A stretch of 64,000 nt of DNA from G963663315 sp965116335 (GCA_965116335.1 OZ220677.1:1984001-2048000); one strand, 5' to 3'; shown: positions 43,172 to 53,285, numbered from the stretch's first letter. The notes: generated by a model not told the origin, from the letters alone. A program made the numbers and translations.

Positions 43172-45970
43172 ATGAAATCCTCTGACGATAACGGTAGCGC
43201 AAACAATGTGGACTTGAGTTTCCTGAGCGGCGCCAACGCCGCTTATCTGGAATCCCTGTATCAGGAAATGGCGGAATCGGACACAAGCCGTTCATTGTCG
43301 GCTCAGCAGAAGCAGTGGCAGACCGTGTTTTCATCGTTGCCGGCCATGACAGTCAGCTTTGACTCTTTCGGAGAAACCGGCTCCCAGACCTGGTTCGAGA
43401 GTCTGGAACATAAACAGGCCCAGGTTTCCAAGCTGATTATGGCCTGGCGTTCACTGGGTCATTTGCGGGCGGATGTCGATCCGATTGGTGTTATGCCCAG
43501 GGGCAGCACCGAAGAAATTCAGCTCGAACGCTATGATCTCAGCGCCCAGGACCTGGATACGGAGTTCGATACCGGAGACCTGGCTGGCGGTGGACGAATG
43601 ACCCTGCGTGAGATTCTCGATTTCCTGCAGGAGGTCTATTGTGGCTCCATCGGCTATGAAATCAGGTATCTGCATTCCCTGGAAAAGCGAATGTGGTTAC
43701 AGCGACAGGCGGAGATTGAATCCCGGGGTTCACCCTTCCCGGATGAGCTTCGCATTGAGACACTGGAACGCCTGACCGCGGCGGAAGGTCTGGAAAAGTA
43801 TCTGCATACCCGATATGTGGGTCAAAAACGCTTTTCGCTCGAAGGCGGCGAGTCGTTGATTCCCATGATGTCGGACCTGATCCAGCAATTTGGAGCCAAC
43901 GGTGTCAAGGAGGTGGTAATCGGAATGGCTCATCGCGGGCGATTGAATGTTCTGGTCAACATTCTGGGCAAGGCTCCCAATGAATTGTTCAGTGAATTCG
44001 AGGGGGAATACGAAACCGATTGTGAGGATACCCGAACCGGCGATGTGAAATATCATCAGGGTTCGTCTTCGGACATTCAGACAGCGGGTGGCAATGTCCA
44101 TGTGGCGCTCTCCTTTAATCCATCCCACCTGGAGATCATCAGTCCGGTTGTAGAGGGCTCGGTGCGGGCCCGCCAGGAGCGACGCCGGGATTCCGCTCGC
44201 AAGCAGGTGATTCCCATTCTGATTCATGGGGATGCCGCGTTTGCCGGACAGGGCGTGGTGATGGAGACGTTGAATATGGCTGCTACGCGAGGATTTTCCA
44301 CCGGCGGCACGATTCATATCATCGTCAACAACCAGATCGGTTTTACCACCAATACGCTGGATGCCCGTTCCACGGTCTATTGCACGGAAATTGCAAAGCT
44401 GGTTCAGGCGCCGATACTTCATGTCAATGGAGATGACCCGGACGCTATCATTTTCGCGGCCCGGGTGGCGATGCAATACCGCATGAAATTCGGTGGTGAC
44501 TTTGTGCTGGACATGGTTTGCTATCGCAGGCACGGCCATAATGAAGCCGATGAACCGACGGTGACTCAGCCGATCATGTACGGAAAAATAAAGAGTCATA
44601 AAACCACACGGCAACTGTATGCTGATAAACTGGCGGGTGAAGGCATTCTGGAACCGTCAACAGCCGATCAGATGGTGCAGCGATACCGGGACCGGCTGGA
44701 TGAAGGCCATGTGGTTGCCGGTCAGGTGATTGATCCGAACAAATCACTGCTGACGCTGGACTGGACACCCTATCTGGGGGAGGATTGGCGGGAGCGAGTG
44801 GATACCGGATTCGATTCTGAGCGCCTGATTACATTGTCACAAATCCTGGCTCAGTCGCCGGATGATTTCATCGTGCACAAACGGGTTCAGGGCATCCTTG
44901 AGGATCGGGTCGCGATGTCCGGCGGTTCGATGCCGATGGATTGGGGCTGCGCCGAATTATTGAGTTATGCCACGCTGATTGAGCAGGGGTATCGGGTACG
45001 GTTATCCGGTCAGGACGCAGGCCGGGGAACATTTTCCCATCGCCATGCCACATTGCATGATCAAGCGCAGCCGCGCACTCATATCCCGTTGCAATATGTG
45101 GGCGAGAGCCACAGCGATTTTCTGGTCATCAACTCGCTGCTTTCTGAGGAAGCCGTGCTCGGCTTCGAGTTTGGCTATTCAACAACCGAACCCCGGACAC
45201 TGGTTATCTGGGAGGCCCAGTTTGGTGATTTTGTGAATGGGGCGCAGGTTGTCATTGACCAGTTCATCAGTAGCGGACAGGCGAAATGGGCCAGGGTTTG
45301 CAGTCTGGTCCTGTTTCTGCCTCATGGCATGGAAGGACAAGGCCCGGAACACTCCTCCGCACGGCTGGAGAGGTTTCTGCAACTGTGCGCGGAACATAAT
45401 ATGCAGGTCTGTGTACCGACTACACCGGCGCAAATATTCCACATGTTGCGCCGTCAGATGATGCGCTCGTTCCGGCGGCCATTGATCGTGATGACACCAA
45501 AGAGTCTGTTGCGGCACAAACTCGCCGTTTGTACGCCTGATGATCTGGCTCGCGGTCAGTTTCATCCGGTTCTGCCGGAGGTGGATCCACTCCCCCCGGA
45601 GGCGGTGAAAAAGATCATTATCTGTTGTGGCAAGGTCTATTACGACCTGCTGGAAGAACGCCGGGAGCGGGGGCAGCAGGATGTGGCCATTATTCGCCTG
45701 GAGCAGGTGCATCCTTTCCCGGATGTCGAATTACAGGCGGAACTGGACCAATATCCTGGTGCCGAGCAGGTGGTCTGGTGTCAGGAGGAACCCAAGAATC
45801 AGGGTTGCTGGTATCAGATTTTCTACTACCTGAGAAAGCTGCTGAGCCAGAACCAGAGATTGAGTTACGTGGGGCGGGAAGGGTCTCCATCTCCTGCGGT
45901 TGGGTTCTTCAAGCTCCATCTGGCGCAACAGAAGAGAGTGGTTCAGGAAGCGCTCACAGTAAATGATTAG
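43172..45970 (+). CDS. sucA: 2-oxoglutarate dehydrogenase E1 component
   Basis: 932-aa thiamine-diphosphate enzyme that decarboxylates 2-oxoglutarate in the TCA cycle and passes the succinyl group to SucB. The N-terminus has the E2-binding type start (SFLSGANAAYLESLYQ). Cofactor and substrate segments include VVIGMAHRGRLNVL near residue 246, the metal site NGDDPDA near 417, and GQDAGRGTFSHRHA near 614. The length is normal. First gene of the sucA-sucB-lpdA operon, 39 bp before sucB. Confidence 0.97.
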   Translation: MKSSDDNGSANNVDLSFLSGANAAYLESLYQEMAESDTSRSLSAQQKQWQTVFSSLPAMTVSFDSFGETGSQTWFESLEHKQAQVSKLIMAWRSLGHLRADVDPIGVMPRGSTEEIQLERYDLSAQDLDTEFDTGDLAGGGRMTLREILDFLQEVYCGSIGYEIRYLHSLEKRMWLQRQAEIESRGSPFPDELRIETLERLTAAEGLEKYLHTRYVGQKRFSLEGGESLIPMMSDLIQQFGANGVKEVVIGMAHRGRLNVLVNILGKAPNELFSEFEGEYETDCEDTRTGDVKYHQGSSSDIQTAGGNVHVALSFNPSHLEIISPVVEGSVRARQERRRDSARKQVIPILIHGDAAFAGQGVVMETLNMAATRGFSTGGTIHIIVNNQIGFTTNTLDARSTVYCTEIAKLVQAPILHVNGDDPDAIIFAARVAMQYRMKFGGDFVLDMVCYRRHGHNEADEPTVTQPIMYGKIKSHKTTRQLYADKLAGEGILEPSTADQMVQRYRDRLDEGHVVAGQVIDPNKSLLTLDWTPYLGEDWRERVDTGFDSERLITLSQILAQSPDDFIVHKRVQGILEDRVAMSGGSMPMDWGCAELLSYATLIEQGYRVRLSGQDAGRGTFSHRHATLHDQAQPRTHIPLQYVGESHSDFLVINSLLSEEAVLGFEFGYSTTEPRTLVIWEAQFGDFVNGAQVVIDQFISSGQAKWARVCSLVLFLPHGMEGQGPEHSSARLERFLQLCAEHNMQVCVPTTPAQIFHMLRRQMMRSFRRPLIVMTPKSLLRHKLAVCTPDDLARGQFHPVLPEVDPLPPEAVKKIIICCGKVYYDLLEERRERGQQDVAIIRLEQVHPFPDVELQAELDQYPGAEQVVWCQEEPKNQGCWYQIFYYLRKLLSQNQRLSYVGREGSPSPAVGFFKLHLAQQKRVVQEALTVND

Positions 45971-46009
45971 TTTATAACCCAAGCGACAATTTCCAGGCAG
46001 GCCCAAATC

Positions 46010-47266
46010 ATGACCATTGAAATAAAAGTGCCGGTACTCCCGGAGTCCGTGGCGGATGCGTTGTTGCTCGAATGGAACAAGCAGCCGGGTGACCGTGTTT
46101 CCAGGGATGAAATACTGGTTGAGGTGGAAACCGATAAAGTGGTGCTTGAAGTACCGGCGCCCGCGGACGGTGTCCTGAGCGAGATCGTTGAGCAGGCGGG
46201 CGCCACCGTTTTGTCCGGGCAGGCGCTCGCCCGCATCGAAGCGGGCGCTGGCACGGATGCCGCCGCCGGTGCTTCCGTGGATGCCCCCTCCGCAAGCGCG
46301 GATGACCGGAAATTTGGCCCGGCCGCACGCAGATTAATGGATGAAAACGGACTGAATCCGGCGCAAATCAGCGGTTCGGGCCGCGATGGACTGATTACCA
46401 AGGAGGATGTGCTCAATCATATAGCCGCCGCCCGGTCGGGGTCTGGCAAGGGCGACGCTCCGGCGGCGGTTGTCGGGGCTGGTCAAAGCGCCCCCGTGGA
46501 GTCCGCCCCCGCCCCTGCCGCGCCCGCCGGGGCTGCGGCTCCTGTCCCGGAACCCGCGGATGGACTGCGGCAACAGAGCCGGACGCCAATGAGTCGTTTG
46601 CGACAGACCATTGCCGACCGGTTGCTGCACTCCCAGCATAACGCGGCCCTGCTGACCACCTTCAATGAAGTGAACATGCAGCCAGTCATGGAGTTGCGCT
46701 CCAGACACAAGGAAGACTTCGAGAAAAAACATGGCGCCCGTCTCGGTTTCATGTCCTTTTTCGTCAAGGCCAGTGTGGCCGGGTTACAAAAATTTCCTCT
46801 GGTCAATTCCTATATCGACGGCACGGACATCGTCCAGCATAACTACTGTGACATCGGGATTGCCGTGGCGTCTCCGAGAGGACTGGTCGTTCCCGTGCTG
46901 CGAAGCTGCGAATCCATGAGCTATGCCCAGGTCGAGCAACAGATACAGGAATTTGGCGCACGCGCACAACAGGGCAAGATCGCTATGGATGAACTGACTG
47001 GCGGCACCTTTACTATCACCAACGGCGGTGTATTCGGCTCCCTGCTTTCCACTCCGATTGTCAATCCGCCGCAAAGCGCCATACTGGGTATGCACAAGAT
47101 ACAACAACGGCCGATGGCCGAAGAAGGGGAAGTGGTGGTCCGGCCCATGATGTATCTGGCGCTTTCTTACGACCACCGGATCATTGACGGTAAGGAGGCG
47201 GTTCAGTTCCTGGTTACCATCAAGGATATGCTGGAAGATCCGGCCAGATTACTGCTGGACTGTTAA
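46010..47266 (+). CDS. sucB: dihydrolipoyl succinyltransferase (E2 of OGDH)
   Basis: 418 aa. A single lipoyl domain carries the lipoylated lysine in VETDKVVLEVPAP (near residue 43). An alanine/proline linker leads to the peripheral-subunit binding domain (FGPAARRLMDENGL), a second linker, and the catalytic domain with SYDHRIIDGKEAVQFL near residue 386. It transfers succinyl to CoA. The lipoyl group would be supplied by LipB, encoded at 18 kb. 36 bp separate it from lpdA. Confidence 0.97.
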   Translation: MTIEIKVPVLPESVADALLLEWNKQPGDRVSRDEILVEVETDKVVLEVPAPADGVLSEIVEQAGATVLSGQALARIEAGAGTDAAAGASVDAPSASADDRKFGPAARRLMDENGLNPAQISGSGRDGLITKEDVLNHIAAARSGSGKGDAPAAVVGAGQSAPVESAPAPAAPAGAAAPVPEPADGLRQQSRTPMSRLRQTIADRLLHSQHNAALLTTFNEVNMQPVMELRSRHKEDFEKKHGARLGFMSFFVKASVAGLQKFPLVNSYIDGTDIVQHNYCDIGIAVASPRGLVVPVLRSCESMSYAQVEQQIQEFGARAQQGKIAMDELTGGTFTITNGGVFGSLLSTPIVNPPQSAILGMHKIQQRPMAEEGEVVVRPMMYLALSYDHRIIDGKEAVQFLVTIKDMLEDPARLLLDC

Positions 47267-47302
47267 ATCGGTTTGTGACTGCACCGCTCGGGGAGAGAAA
47301 CG

Positions 47303-48757
47303 ATGTCGGATGAATTGGATGTAATTGTGATCGGCGCCGGACCGGGGGGTTATGTCGCCGCTATCCGTTGTGCCCAGCTTGGGCTGAACACGGCCTGCAT
47401 TGATAACCAGGTCAATACTGAACTTGACCCCGCAGGCGCGGCCAGTTTGGGGGGTACTTGCCTGAATGTGGGCTGCATCCCTTCCAAGGCACTGCTGGAT
47501 TCGTCCGAACAGTACCACCGGATCACGCATCAGTTTCCCGCCCACGGCATCACGGTCGAAAACGTGTCTATGGACATCGCCACGATGCAGGCCCGCAAAC
47601 GCGGCATCGTCCAACAACTGACGGGTGGCATCAAACAGCTGTTCAAGGCCAACAAGGTGACATCCATTCATGGCTTCGGGCAGGTGACGGCTGATGGCCA
47701 GGTTCAGGTTCTTGATGGAGACGGCGTTGTGACCGATACCCTGACTGCTCGTGAAATTATCCTCGCTCCGGGTTCTGTTCCGATCGAATTGCCGAATATC
47801 CCTTTTGACCGTGAAATCGTGGTGGATTCCACCGGAGCACTGGGTTTTGACCATGTGCCGGACCGTCTGGGGATTATCGGTGCCGGCGTGATCGGGCTCG
47901 AACTCGGCAGTGTGTGGAATCGCCTCGGTTCACAGGTGGTTATTATGGAGGCGTTGCAGGATTTTCTGCCGACGGCGGATCATCAGGTTGCCCGTGAGGC
48001 GAAAAGGCAGTTGACTCAGCAGGGACTGGATATTCGTCTGGAAGCCCTGGTTGAATCGGTTGAGCGGGTGAATACAGGAACGGGTGGAGGCGGGGTTCGG
48101 GTGAGTTACCGTCAGCAGGATCAGGTGGTGTCGATTGAAGTGGATCGCCTGATTGTCGCGGTCGGGCGCAAACCGGCAACCGACGGCCTGCTCGCGCCGG
48201 ACTGCGGCGTTGCCCTCGACAGCCGGGGATTTATCGAAGTGGACGATCAATGTCGGACCAGCGTGCCGCATATCTGGGCGATTGGAGACGCGGTGCGCGG
48301 GCCGATGCTGGCGCACAAAAGCTCGGAAGAAGGCGTTGCCGTAGCCGAGCGCATTGCCGGTGGCAAGGGTCATGTCGATTTCAATTGTGTGCCGTGGGTG
48401 ATCTATACCGCGCCTGAGATCGCCTGGGTCGGCCAGACGGAGAAGCAGTTGAAGGAGCAGGGAGTCAAGGTAAAAACCGGCCAGTTTCCGTTTGCCGCCA
48501 ACGGTCGCGCACGCGCCATGGAGGAGCCGGTCGGCTTTATCAAAATAATTGCCGACCAGGATACAGACCGGCTGCTCGGTGTACACATGATTGGCCCTCA
48601 TGTGTCGGAGTTGATCAATGAGTGTGTGCTGGCCATGGAGTATCAGGCCAGCTCAGAAGATCTGGCGAGAACGATCCATGCCCACCCCACGTTATCCGAA
48701 TCAGTGCACGAAGCGGCGTTGGCGGTAGACCGGAGGGCGATTCATAAAGCGCGTTGA
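47303..48757 (+). CDS. lpdA: dihydrolipoyl dehydrogenase (E3)
   Basis: 484-aa flavoprotein that reoxidises the lipoyl group using NAD+. FAD site VIGAGPGGYVAAIRCAQ near residue 9, redox-active cysteines in GGTCLNVGCIPSKALL near 50-65, NAD site GIIGAGVIGLELGSVW near 192, and the catalytic H-E pair in HAHPTLSESVHEAAL near 460. The TGA stop (48755-48757) overlaps the ATG of the next gene, an autotransporter protease, an uncommon continuation of this operon. Confidence 0.97.
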   Translation: MSDELDVIVIGAGPGGYVAAIRCAQLGLNTACIDNQVNTELDPAGAASLGGTCLNVGCIPSKALLDSSEQYHRITHQFPAHGITVENVSMDIATMQARKRGIVQQLTGGIKQLFKANKVTSIHGFGQVTADGQVQVLDGDGVVTDTLTAREIILAPGSVPIELPNIPFDREIVVDSTGALGFDHVPDRLGIIGAGVIGLELGSVWNRLGSQVVIMEALQDFLPTADHQVAREAKRQLTQQGLDIRLEALVESVERVNTGTGGGGVRVSYRQQDQVVSIEVDRLIVAVGRKPATDGLLAPDCGVALDSRGFIEVDDQCRTSVPHIWAIGDAVRGPMLAHKSSEEGVAVAERIAGGKGHVDFNCVPWVIYTAPEIAWVGQTEKQLKEQGVKVKTGQFPFAANGRARAMEEPVGFIKIIADQDTDRLLGVHMIGPHVSELINECVLAMEYQASSEDLARTIHAHPTLSESVHEAALAVDRRAIHKAR

Positions 48758-51570
48758 TGGGCACTCTGCATCAACCCGCCGTAGAGACCGGCCTCTGTGC
48801 CGGTCCGCCTGCACCTACTGTCCGGCTTCGCAGTCTACTGCCCGCAGTGCTGTGTCTGTTCCTGTTGCTGGCTGGCTGTGGGGGCGGTGGCGGTTCCGCA
48901 GTGGCTCCGCCCCCGCCCGACCCGGCGGTACAGGATTCACCGCCGATACCAGAACCCGAACCGGAGCCAGAACCCGAACCCGAACCAGAACCCGAACCGG
49001 AGCCTACGCCTACGCCGCCTGCCCCGACACGACGGGACCCTCCCCCGCCGCCTCCACCACCACCGCCACCACCGCCGACCTGTCCGGCAGGTCAGGTCGG
49101 GACACCGCCTGACTGCATGGATCCGCCGCCTCCACCGCCCCCACCAACCTGTCCGGCAGGTCAGGTCGGGACACCGCCTGATTGTATGGATCCGCCACCG
49201 CCCTGCATCAATACCGCGGACCTGAGATGTATTTCCCCGGAAGAGTACCGACAGGAGCGGGCAAGGATTGAGGAGAAGCATGCCAAAGAGACTGACTTCA
49301 AAAATCAGTGGGGATTGACCGTCATTCGGGCGGATCGGGCGTATGCCAACCTTGAGCTTGAGCGCGGCACTGGCGCGGCGCCGGGCTCCGGCCAGACCGT
49401 CGGTCTGATTGATACCGGCATTGATACCGGACACTCGATGTTCGCGGACAAGGCAGTGACCGAGGTTATTCTCACTGGAACCGGAGACGCGGCGGGTGAC
49501 GAGACTTCTCATGGCACCGCGGTGGCCTCAGTCATCGTCGGTGACCCATCGGCATCGTATGCCTCCTCCAGAGTGAAGGCGCCACGCGGTGTCGCCCGAG
49601 CAGCGGATGTGGCGATGTTCGCGATTCAGGCTGGCTCGGGCGACGGGCCGCATGTTCCCGTTACCTCCAGTCAACTCTCTGGCGCTGACAGTACATGGAC
49701 TTCCTGGATCAACCGCGTAAAGAGTTGGGAGAGCGGCAAGATTGACTTCGTCAACGTCAGCCTCGCCTTTCGAGGGATCATTGAACAGTACAGTGCATCG
49801 GGACTGCGGAACAATTTTGGCTCGACCATCGCCGCGCTGGCTCAGGCTGGCAGTACGGACAAGACGGTCTTCGTATGGGCGGCCGGTAATGCTCATGGGG
49901 CAGAATGTCTGGATTCCGACTTCACAGAAAATCCGGAGCTCTGTGTCATAGGCAACGGGACGGCCGGCAAGGGCACGGTCAACGCCCGCTCGGTGAGTGT
50001 GCTTGCCGGATTGCCAGCGCGCATTCCTGAGCTACGGGGACATCTGATTGCGGCTGTCGCCGTTGCCCCGGACAGTGACACTGATTGCAAGCCGGACAGT
50101 AACAATCCGTGCGAGTATGAAATTGCCAGCTTCTCCAATCGTTGTGGCATCGCCGCCGACTGGTGTATCGCGGCGCCCGGCGAAAATGTACGGGTGGCGT
50201 ATTTCGGGCCGTGCCCCCCCGGCGATTTATGTAACAAAGATTCTGGTGTGCGGGGCGCTGGAGCCGCTAGTGGGACTTCGTTCGCGGCGCCGATGGTGGT
50301 TGGCGGGTTGGTGGTACTACAGGACTTTTTCCGGGATCAGATGTCGAATACGGATCTGGTATCGAGGTTGCTATCCACTGCCAATCGCTCGGGTATCTAC
50401 TCCAACAGAAGCATTTATGGCCAGGGACTGATGGACTTAGGTGCGGCGACGGTGCCGGTGGGGGTGGTCAATGTGGCACTCGGCGACAGCATCAATGATT
50501 CTGGATATGCTTTGACACAGACTCGACTGATGCCCGGCGGGGCGCTCGGCAATTCCTTGACCAGAGCCTTTGACCAACACGAGATCGTAGCCTTTGATAC
50601 ACTCGGCGCTCCGTTCTGGATGCCACTTGACGGGCTGTTGTCCGGTGGGCGTTCCGGTGCCGGGTATTCGGGATATTCACTGGCGCAGCGGGTGGAGGAT
50701 TTCATGGATATACGTGGCCGTCCGATGGTTCAGCAGCAGGACGAGTGGAGCCTGATGCCGGAGCGCACAGGCGCATACCGGCCTGCTGGCACAGACGCAA
50801 GATCAGGCAATGGGCTTTTAACGCCGGGATGGTTGCAGGCGACCTCCCTGGCCAGTCCGGGAAGCCCCTACGGGCATCTGTCTCTGGCGGATCAGGCGCT
50901 GACACTCGACAGCACAGCCGGAGCCGGATTGAATATATCCGCCTTCACCACTGAGGGCATGGGTCACTCCGCGCCCGCATCGGGTGCGGTCATGTCGTGG
51001 CGACCGGCATGGAGCCAGGCAACCCCGGTTAATCTGAAGGCTGGCATCATATCGGAGCGCGAAACCCTGCTGGGCAGCCATTCATCCGGCGCGTTCGGCG
51101 ATGTATCGGAACAGGCATACTTCGTTGGGGTCGGCGGTGGCACAATGGCGGGTGGCTGGCGACTCGATGCCGAAGCGGAAATCGGCACCGCCAGGCCACA
51201 GGTGCATAGCGGTCTGTTTGATCACATTTCGCCACTGCTGACCAGCGCGTTTTCTCTGAGTGCACAAAGAACTCTGGCAGATGGCGATGTGGTTTCGTTT
51301 TCCTTGAGCCAGCCGATTCGGGTTGAGCGCGGCCATGCCCGGCTGTCTGTCCCGGTTGGGCGTACCAAACAAGGCCGGGTGCTGCACCAATCTGTGACTG
51401 CTGAGCTGGATGCCGGCGGGCGACAGATCGACTTCTATGGGCAGTGGCGACACTTCTTGCCGGGTGGTAGCGAACTGCGTTTCGGCGCAGGTCTGGCACA
51501 GCAGCCGGGACACGTGCGCTCGGCCAGGACGGAGCGTTTCTGGATGGCCGGATGGCTGCACAGCTTTTAA
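48757..51570 (+). CDS. lipoprotein subtilase (S8) autotransporter
   Basis: 937 aa from the ATG overlapping the lpdA stop (TGATG). The N-terminus has a lipobox, LLLAGC, with Cys about residue 41. Then come E-P repeats and proline-rich runs with two copies of TCPAGQVGTPPDCMDPP. The S8 protease domain has Asp in LIDTGID (about 219), His in SHGTAVAS (about 252) and Ser in GTSFAAPMV (about 508). The last 270 residues look like an autotransporter barrel ending WLHSF. NalP and SphB1 are lipidated autotransporters of this kind that release other surface proteins. The first 18 codons lie on a dispersed palindrome. Confidence 0.88.
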   Translation: MGTLHQPAVETGLCAGPPAPTVRLRSLLPAVLCLFLLLAGCGGGGGSAVAPPPPDPAVQDSPPIPEPEPEPEPEPEPEPEPEPTPTPPAPTRRDPPPPPPPPPPPPPTCPAGQVGTPPDCMDPPPPPPPPTCPAGQVGTPPDCMDPPPPCINTADLRCISPEEYRQERARIEEKHAKETDFKNQWGLTVIRADRAYANLELERGTGAAPGSGQTVGLIDTGIDTGHSMFADKAVTEVILTGTGDAAGDETSHGTAVASVIVGDPSASYASSRVKAPRGVARAADVAMFAIQAGSGDGPHVPVTSSQLSGADSTWTSWINRVKSWESGKIDFVNVSLAFRGIIEQYSASGLRNNFGSTIAALAQAGSTDKTVFVWAAGNAHGAECLDSDFTENPELCVIGNGTAGKGTVNARSVSVLAGLPARIPELRGHLIAAVAVAPDSDTDCKPDSNNPCEYEIASFSNRCGIAADWCIAAPGENVRVAYFGPCPPGDLCNKDSGVRGAGAASGTSFAAPMVVGGLVVLQDFFRDQMSNTDLVSRLLSTANRSGIYSNRSIYGQGLMDLGAATVPVGVVNVALGDSINDSGYALTQTRLMPGGALGNSLTRAFDQHEIVAFDTLGAPFWMPLDGLLSGGRSGAGYSGYSLAQRVEDFMDIRGRPMVQQQDEWSLMPERTGAYRPAGTDARSGNGLLTPGWLQATSLASPGSPYGHLSLADQALTLDSTAGAGLNISAFTTEGMGHSAPASGAVMSWRPAWSQATPVNLKAGIISERETLLGSHSSGAFGDVSEQAYFVGVGGGTMAGGWRLDAEAEIGTARPQVHSGLFDHISPLLTSAFSLSAQRTLADGDVVSFSLSQPIRVERGHARLSVPVGRTKQGRVLHQSVTAELDAGGRQIDFYGQWRHFLPGGSELRFGAGLAQQPGHVRSARTERFWMAGWLHSF

Positions 51571-51602
51571 CAAGGGGGCGCCTCTCTCCGCCCGCCTTGG
51601 TT
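51569..51602 (+). terminator. stem-loop after the autotransporter gene
   Basis: Arms aacaagggggcg and cgcccgccttggtt pair almost fully around a short loop immediately after the stop codon. No T-run follows, so it may be a weak terminator or an mRNA 3'-end stabiliser. Confidence 0.35.
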
Positions 51603-51625
51603 GCCGCTCCCGCGCCAACCGACAT

Positions 51626-51656
51626 CGTAGGGACAGGTCTCTGTGCCTGTCCACAA
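51626..51656. repeat. short dispersed palindrome before algC
   Basis: gtagggacaggtctctgtgc followed by ctgtcc is a hairpin of the same design as the units at 37460, with different arm sequence. A sister copy (gtagagaccggcctctgtgc, then cggtcc) is at 48781-48806 inside the autotransporter coding sequence. It lies just before the algC ribosome site. Confidence 0.6.
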
Positions 51657-51699
51657 CAGATGCACCGATGACAGAAGAAACCTGCAGGAACAATCCTTC

Positions 51700-53082
51700 G
51701 TGAACCCGGCGAAAGAGATTTTCAAGGCGTATGACATCCGCGGTGTGGTTGACGCGGTTGATGCCCCACTGACTGCGGATGTGGTCGAATGGATAGGCAA
51801 GGCGATTGGCAGCCAGATGCTGGATCAGGGGGTTGATACTTCGGTGACTGGCCGGGATGGCCGCTTGACCGGGCCGGAGTTGGCACAGGCTCTGAATCGG
51901 GGTATTTTGTCGACTGGCTGCAATGTAATTGACATCGGGCAGGTGCCGACTCCGGCGCTGTATTTCGCGGCTGCAAAATACACTGGCGGAACCGGAGTGC
52001 AGGTCACCGGCAGCCACAACCCGCCCGAATACAACGGCCTGAAAATGATGATTGATGGAGTCACTCTGGCCACAGAGGCGATTCAACATATCCGGCAACG
52101 AATTCTGGGCCGCGATTTCAGAGCCGGTCAGGGAAAATTGACCCATCAGGATGTGTTGCCGCAATACCACGATGCGATCATTCGGAATGTTTCCCCGATG
52201 CGTCCACTTAAACTGGTGCTCGATTGTGGCAACGGCGTGGCCGGGGACAGTGCTCCGGAGATATTTCGCTCTCTCGGCTGCGAAGTGATTGAGCTATTCT
52301 GTGAAGTGGATGGAACCTTCCCGAACCACCATCCTGATCCGGGGCAACCGGAAAACCTGCGCGACCTGGTAAGCGCGGTGAAAGAATACGGCGCTGATCT
52401 CGGCATCGCCTTTGATGGCGATGGCGACCGGCTTGGAGTGGTCTCGGCAAGCGGAGAAATAATCTGGCCGGATCGGCTGATGGCACTATTCGCCCGGGAA
52501 CTGCTGCAACTTCACCGGGGCGCGGAAATCATCTTCGATGTCAAGTGTTCCCGCATACTGCCGGAAGTCATCAAACGCCACGGAGGCAAGGCAACCATGT
52601 GGAAATCCGGTCACTCGCTGATCAAGGCCCGGCTCCGGCAAAGCGGGGCGATTCTGGCCGGAGAAATGAGCGGCCATATCTTTTTCAATGATCGCTGGGG
52701 CGGTTTCGATGATGGGATTTACGCGGGTGCCCGGTTATGCCAACTGTTGACCCGAAGCGAAAGCCGTCCCGAAGAGATATTCCGGTCGATTCCCGATACC
52801 GTCAATACGCCCGAACTGCGTCTGGAGATGAACGAAGGCGAGCCTCATCGACTGGTCGAGGAACTGATCCGGGCCGCGCAATTCGATGATGCCACGATCA
52901 ACACGATAGACGGCCTTCGTGTTGATTTCGAAGACGGTTTCGGACTGCTCCGAGCATCAAACACGACACCCGCCATCACCCTGCGATTCGAGGCCGATAA
53001 CCCGGATCGACTTGCCGTGATTCAGCAGAAATTCCGGGAACTGTTCGACTCGGTAAGCCCCGGGATTGAGTTGCCGTTTTGA
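51700..53082 (+). CDS. algC: phosphomannomutase/phosphoglucomutase
   Basis: 460 aa from the GTG at 51700, chosen for its Shine-Dalgarno (aggaa, 9 bp before) and because homology starts at KEIFKAYDIRG. It interconverts mannose or glucose 6- and 1-phosphates for exopolysaccharide and LPS sugars. The phosphoserine loop VTGSHNPPEYNGLKM is near residue 107, the metal loop FDGDGDRLG near 245, the sugar loop GEMSGHIFF near 326, and the phosphate loop RASNTTPAITLRFEA near the end. Full length. It may share the suc-operon transcript, but a stem-loop and palindrome intervene. Confidence 0.92.
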   Translation: MNPAKEIFKAYDIRGVVDAVDAPLTADVVEWIGKAIGSQMLDQGVDTSVTGRDGRLTGPELAQALNRGILSTGCNVIDIGQVPTPALYFAAAKYTGGTGVQVTGSHNPPEYNGLKMMIDGVTLATEAIQHIRQRILGRDFRAGQGKLTHQDVLPQYHDAIIRNVSPMRPLKLVLDCGNGVAGDSAPEIFRSLGCEVIELFCEVDGTFPNHHPDPGQPENLRDLVSAVKEYGADLGIAFDGDGDRLGVVSASGEIIWPDRLMALFARELLQLHRGAEIIFDVKCSRILPEVIKRHGGKATMWKSGHSLIKARLRQSGAILAGEMSGHIFFNDRWGGFDDGIYAGARLCQLLTRSESRPEEIFRSIPDTVNTPELRLEMNEGEPHRLVEELIRAAQFDDATINTIDGLRVDFEDGFGLLRASNTTPAITLRFEADNPDRLAVIQQKFRELFDSVSPGIELPF

Positions 53083-53140
53083 AAGGAATATCCGGTCACC
53101 GGTTATTTCCCTGGTGAACGGGAACCCACAACAATACGGA

Positions 53141-53206
53141 ATCTACAATTACCGATGCGTAGGGGTGCCCCTCTGTGGGTGCCCGCTATCGTTGATTCCC
53201 GTCTGG
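53141..53206. repeat. half-unit of the dispersed palindromic repeat
   Basis: From atctacaattaccgatgcgt through gtaggggtgcccctctgtgg to gttgattcccgt this matches the first half of the unit at 37460 with few differences, including 20 bp upstream of the palindrome. The gagggt hairpin half is missing. The rest of 53083-53324 holds nothing else recognisable except the inverted repeat before the next gene. Confidence 0.75.
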
Positions 53207-53285
53207 AACACGCAATCTCTCCCTACCTTTGCGATAGTATCGTTTGTTGTCGATTTACATTTTTACTGAGTCTTGCTATTGTGTA

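Noticed and set aside
48757..48806. Alternative later start for the subtilase autotransporter to avoid the palindrome
   Set aside because: No ATG or well-placed GTG/TTG lies before the lipobox that would leave a normal n-region, so the overlapping ATG is retained.
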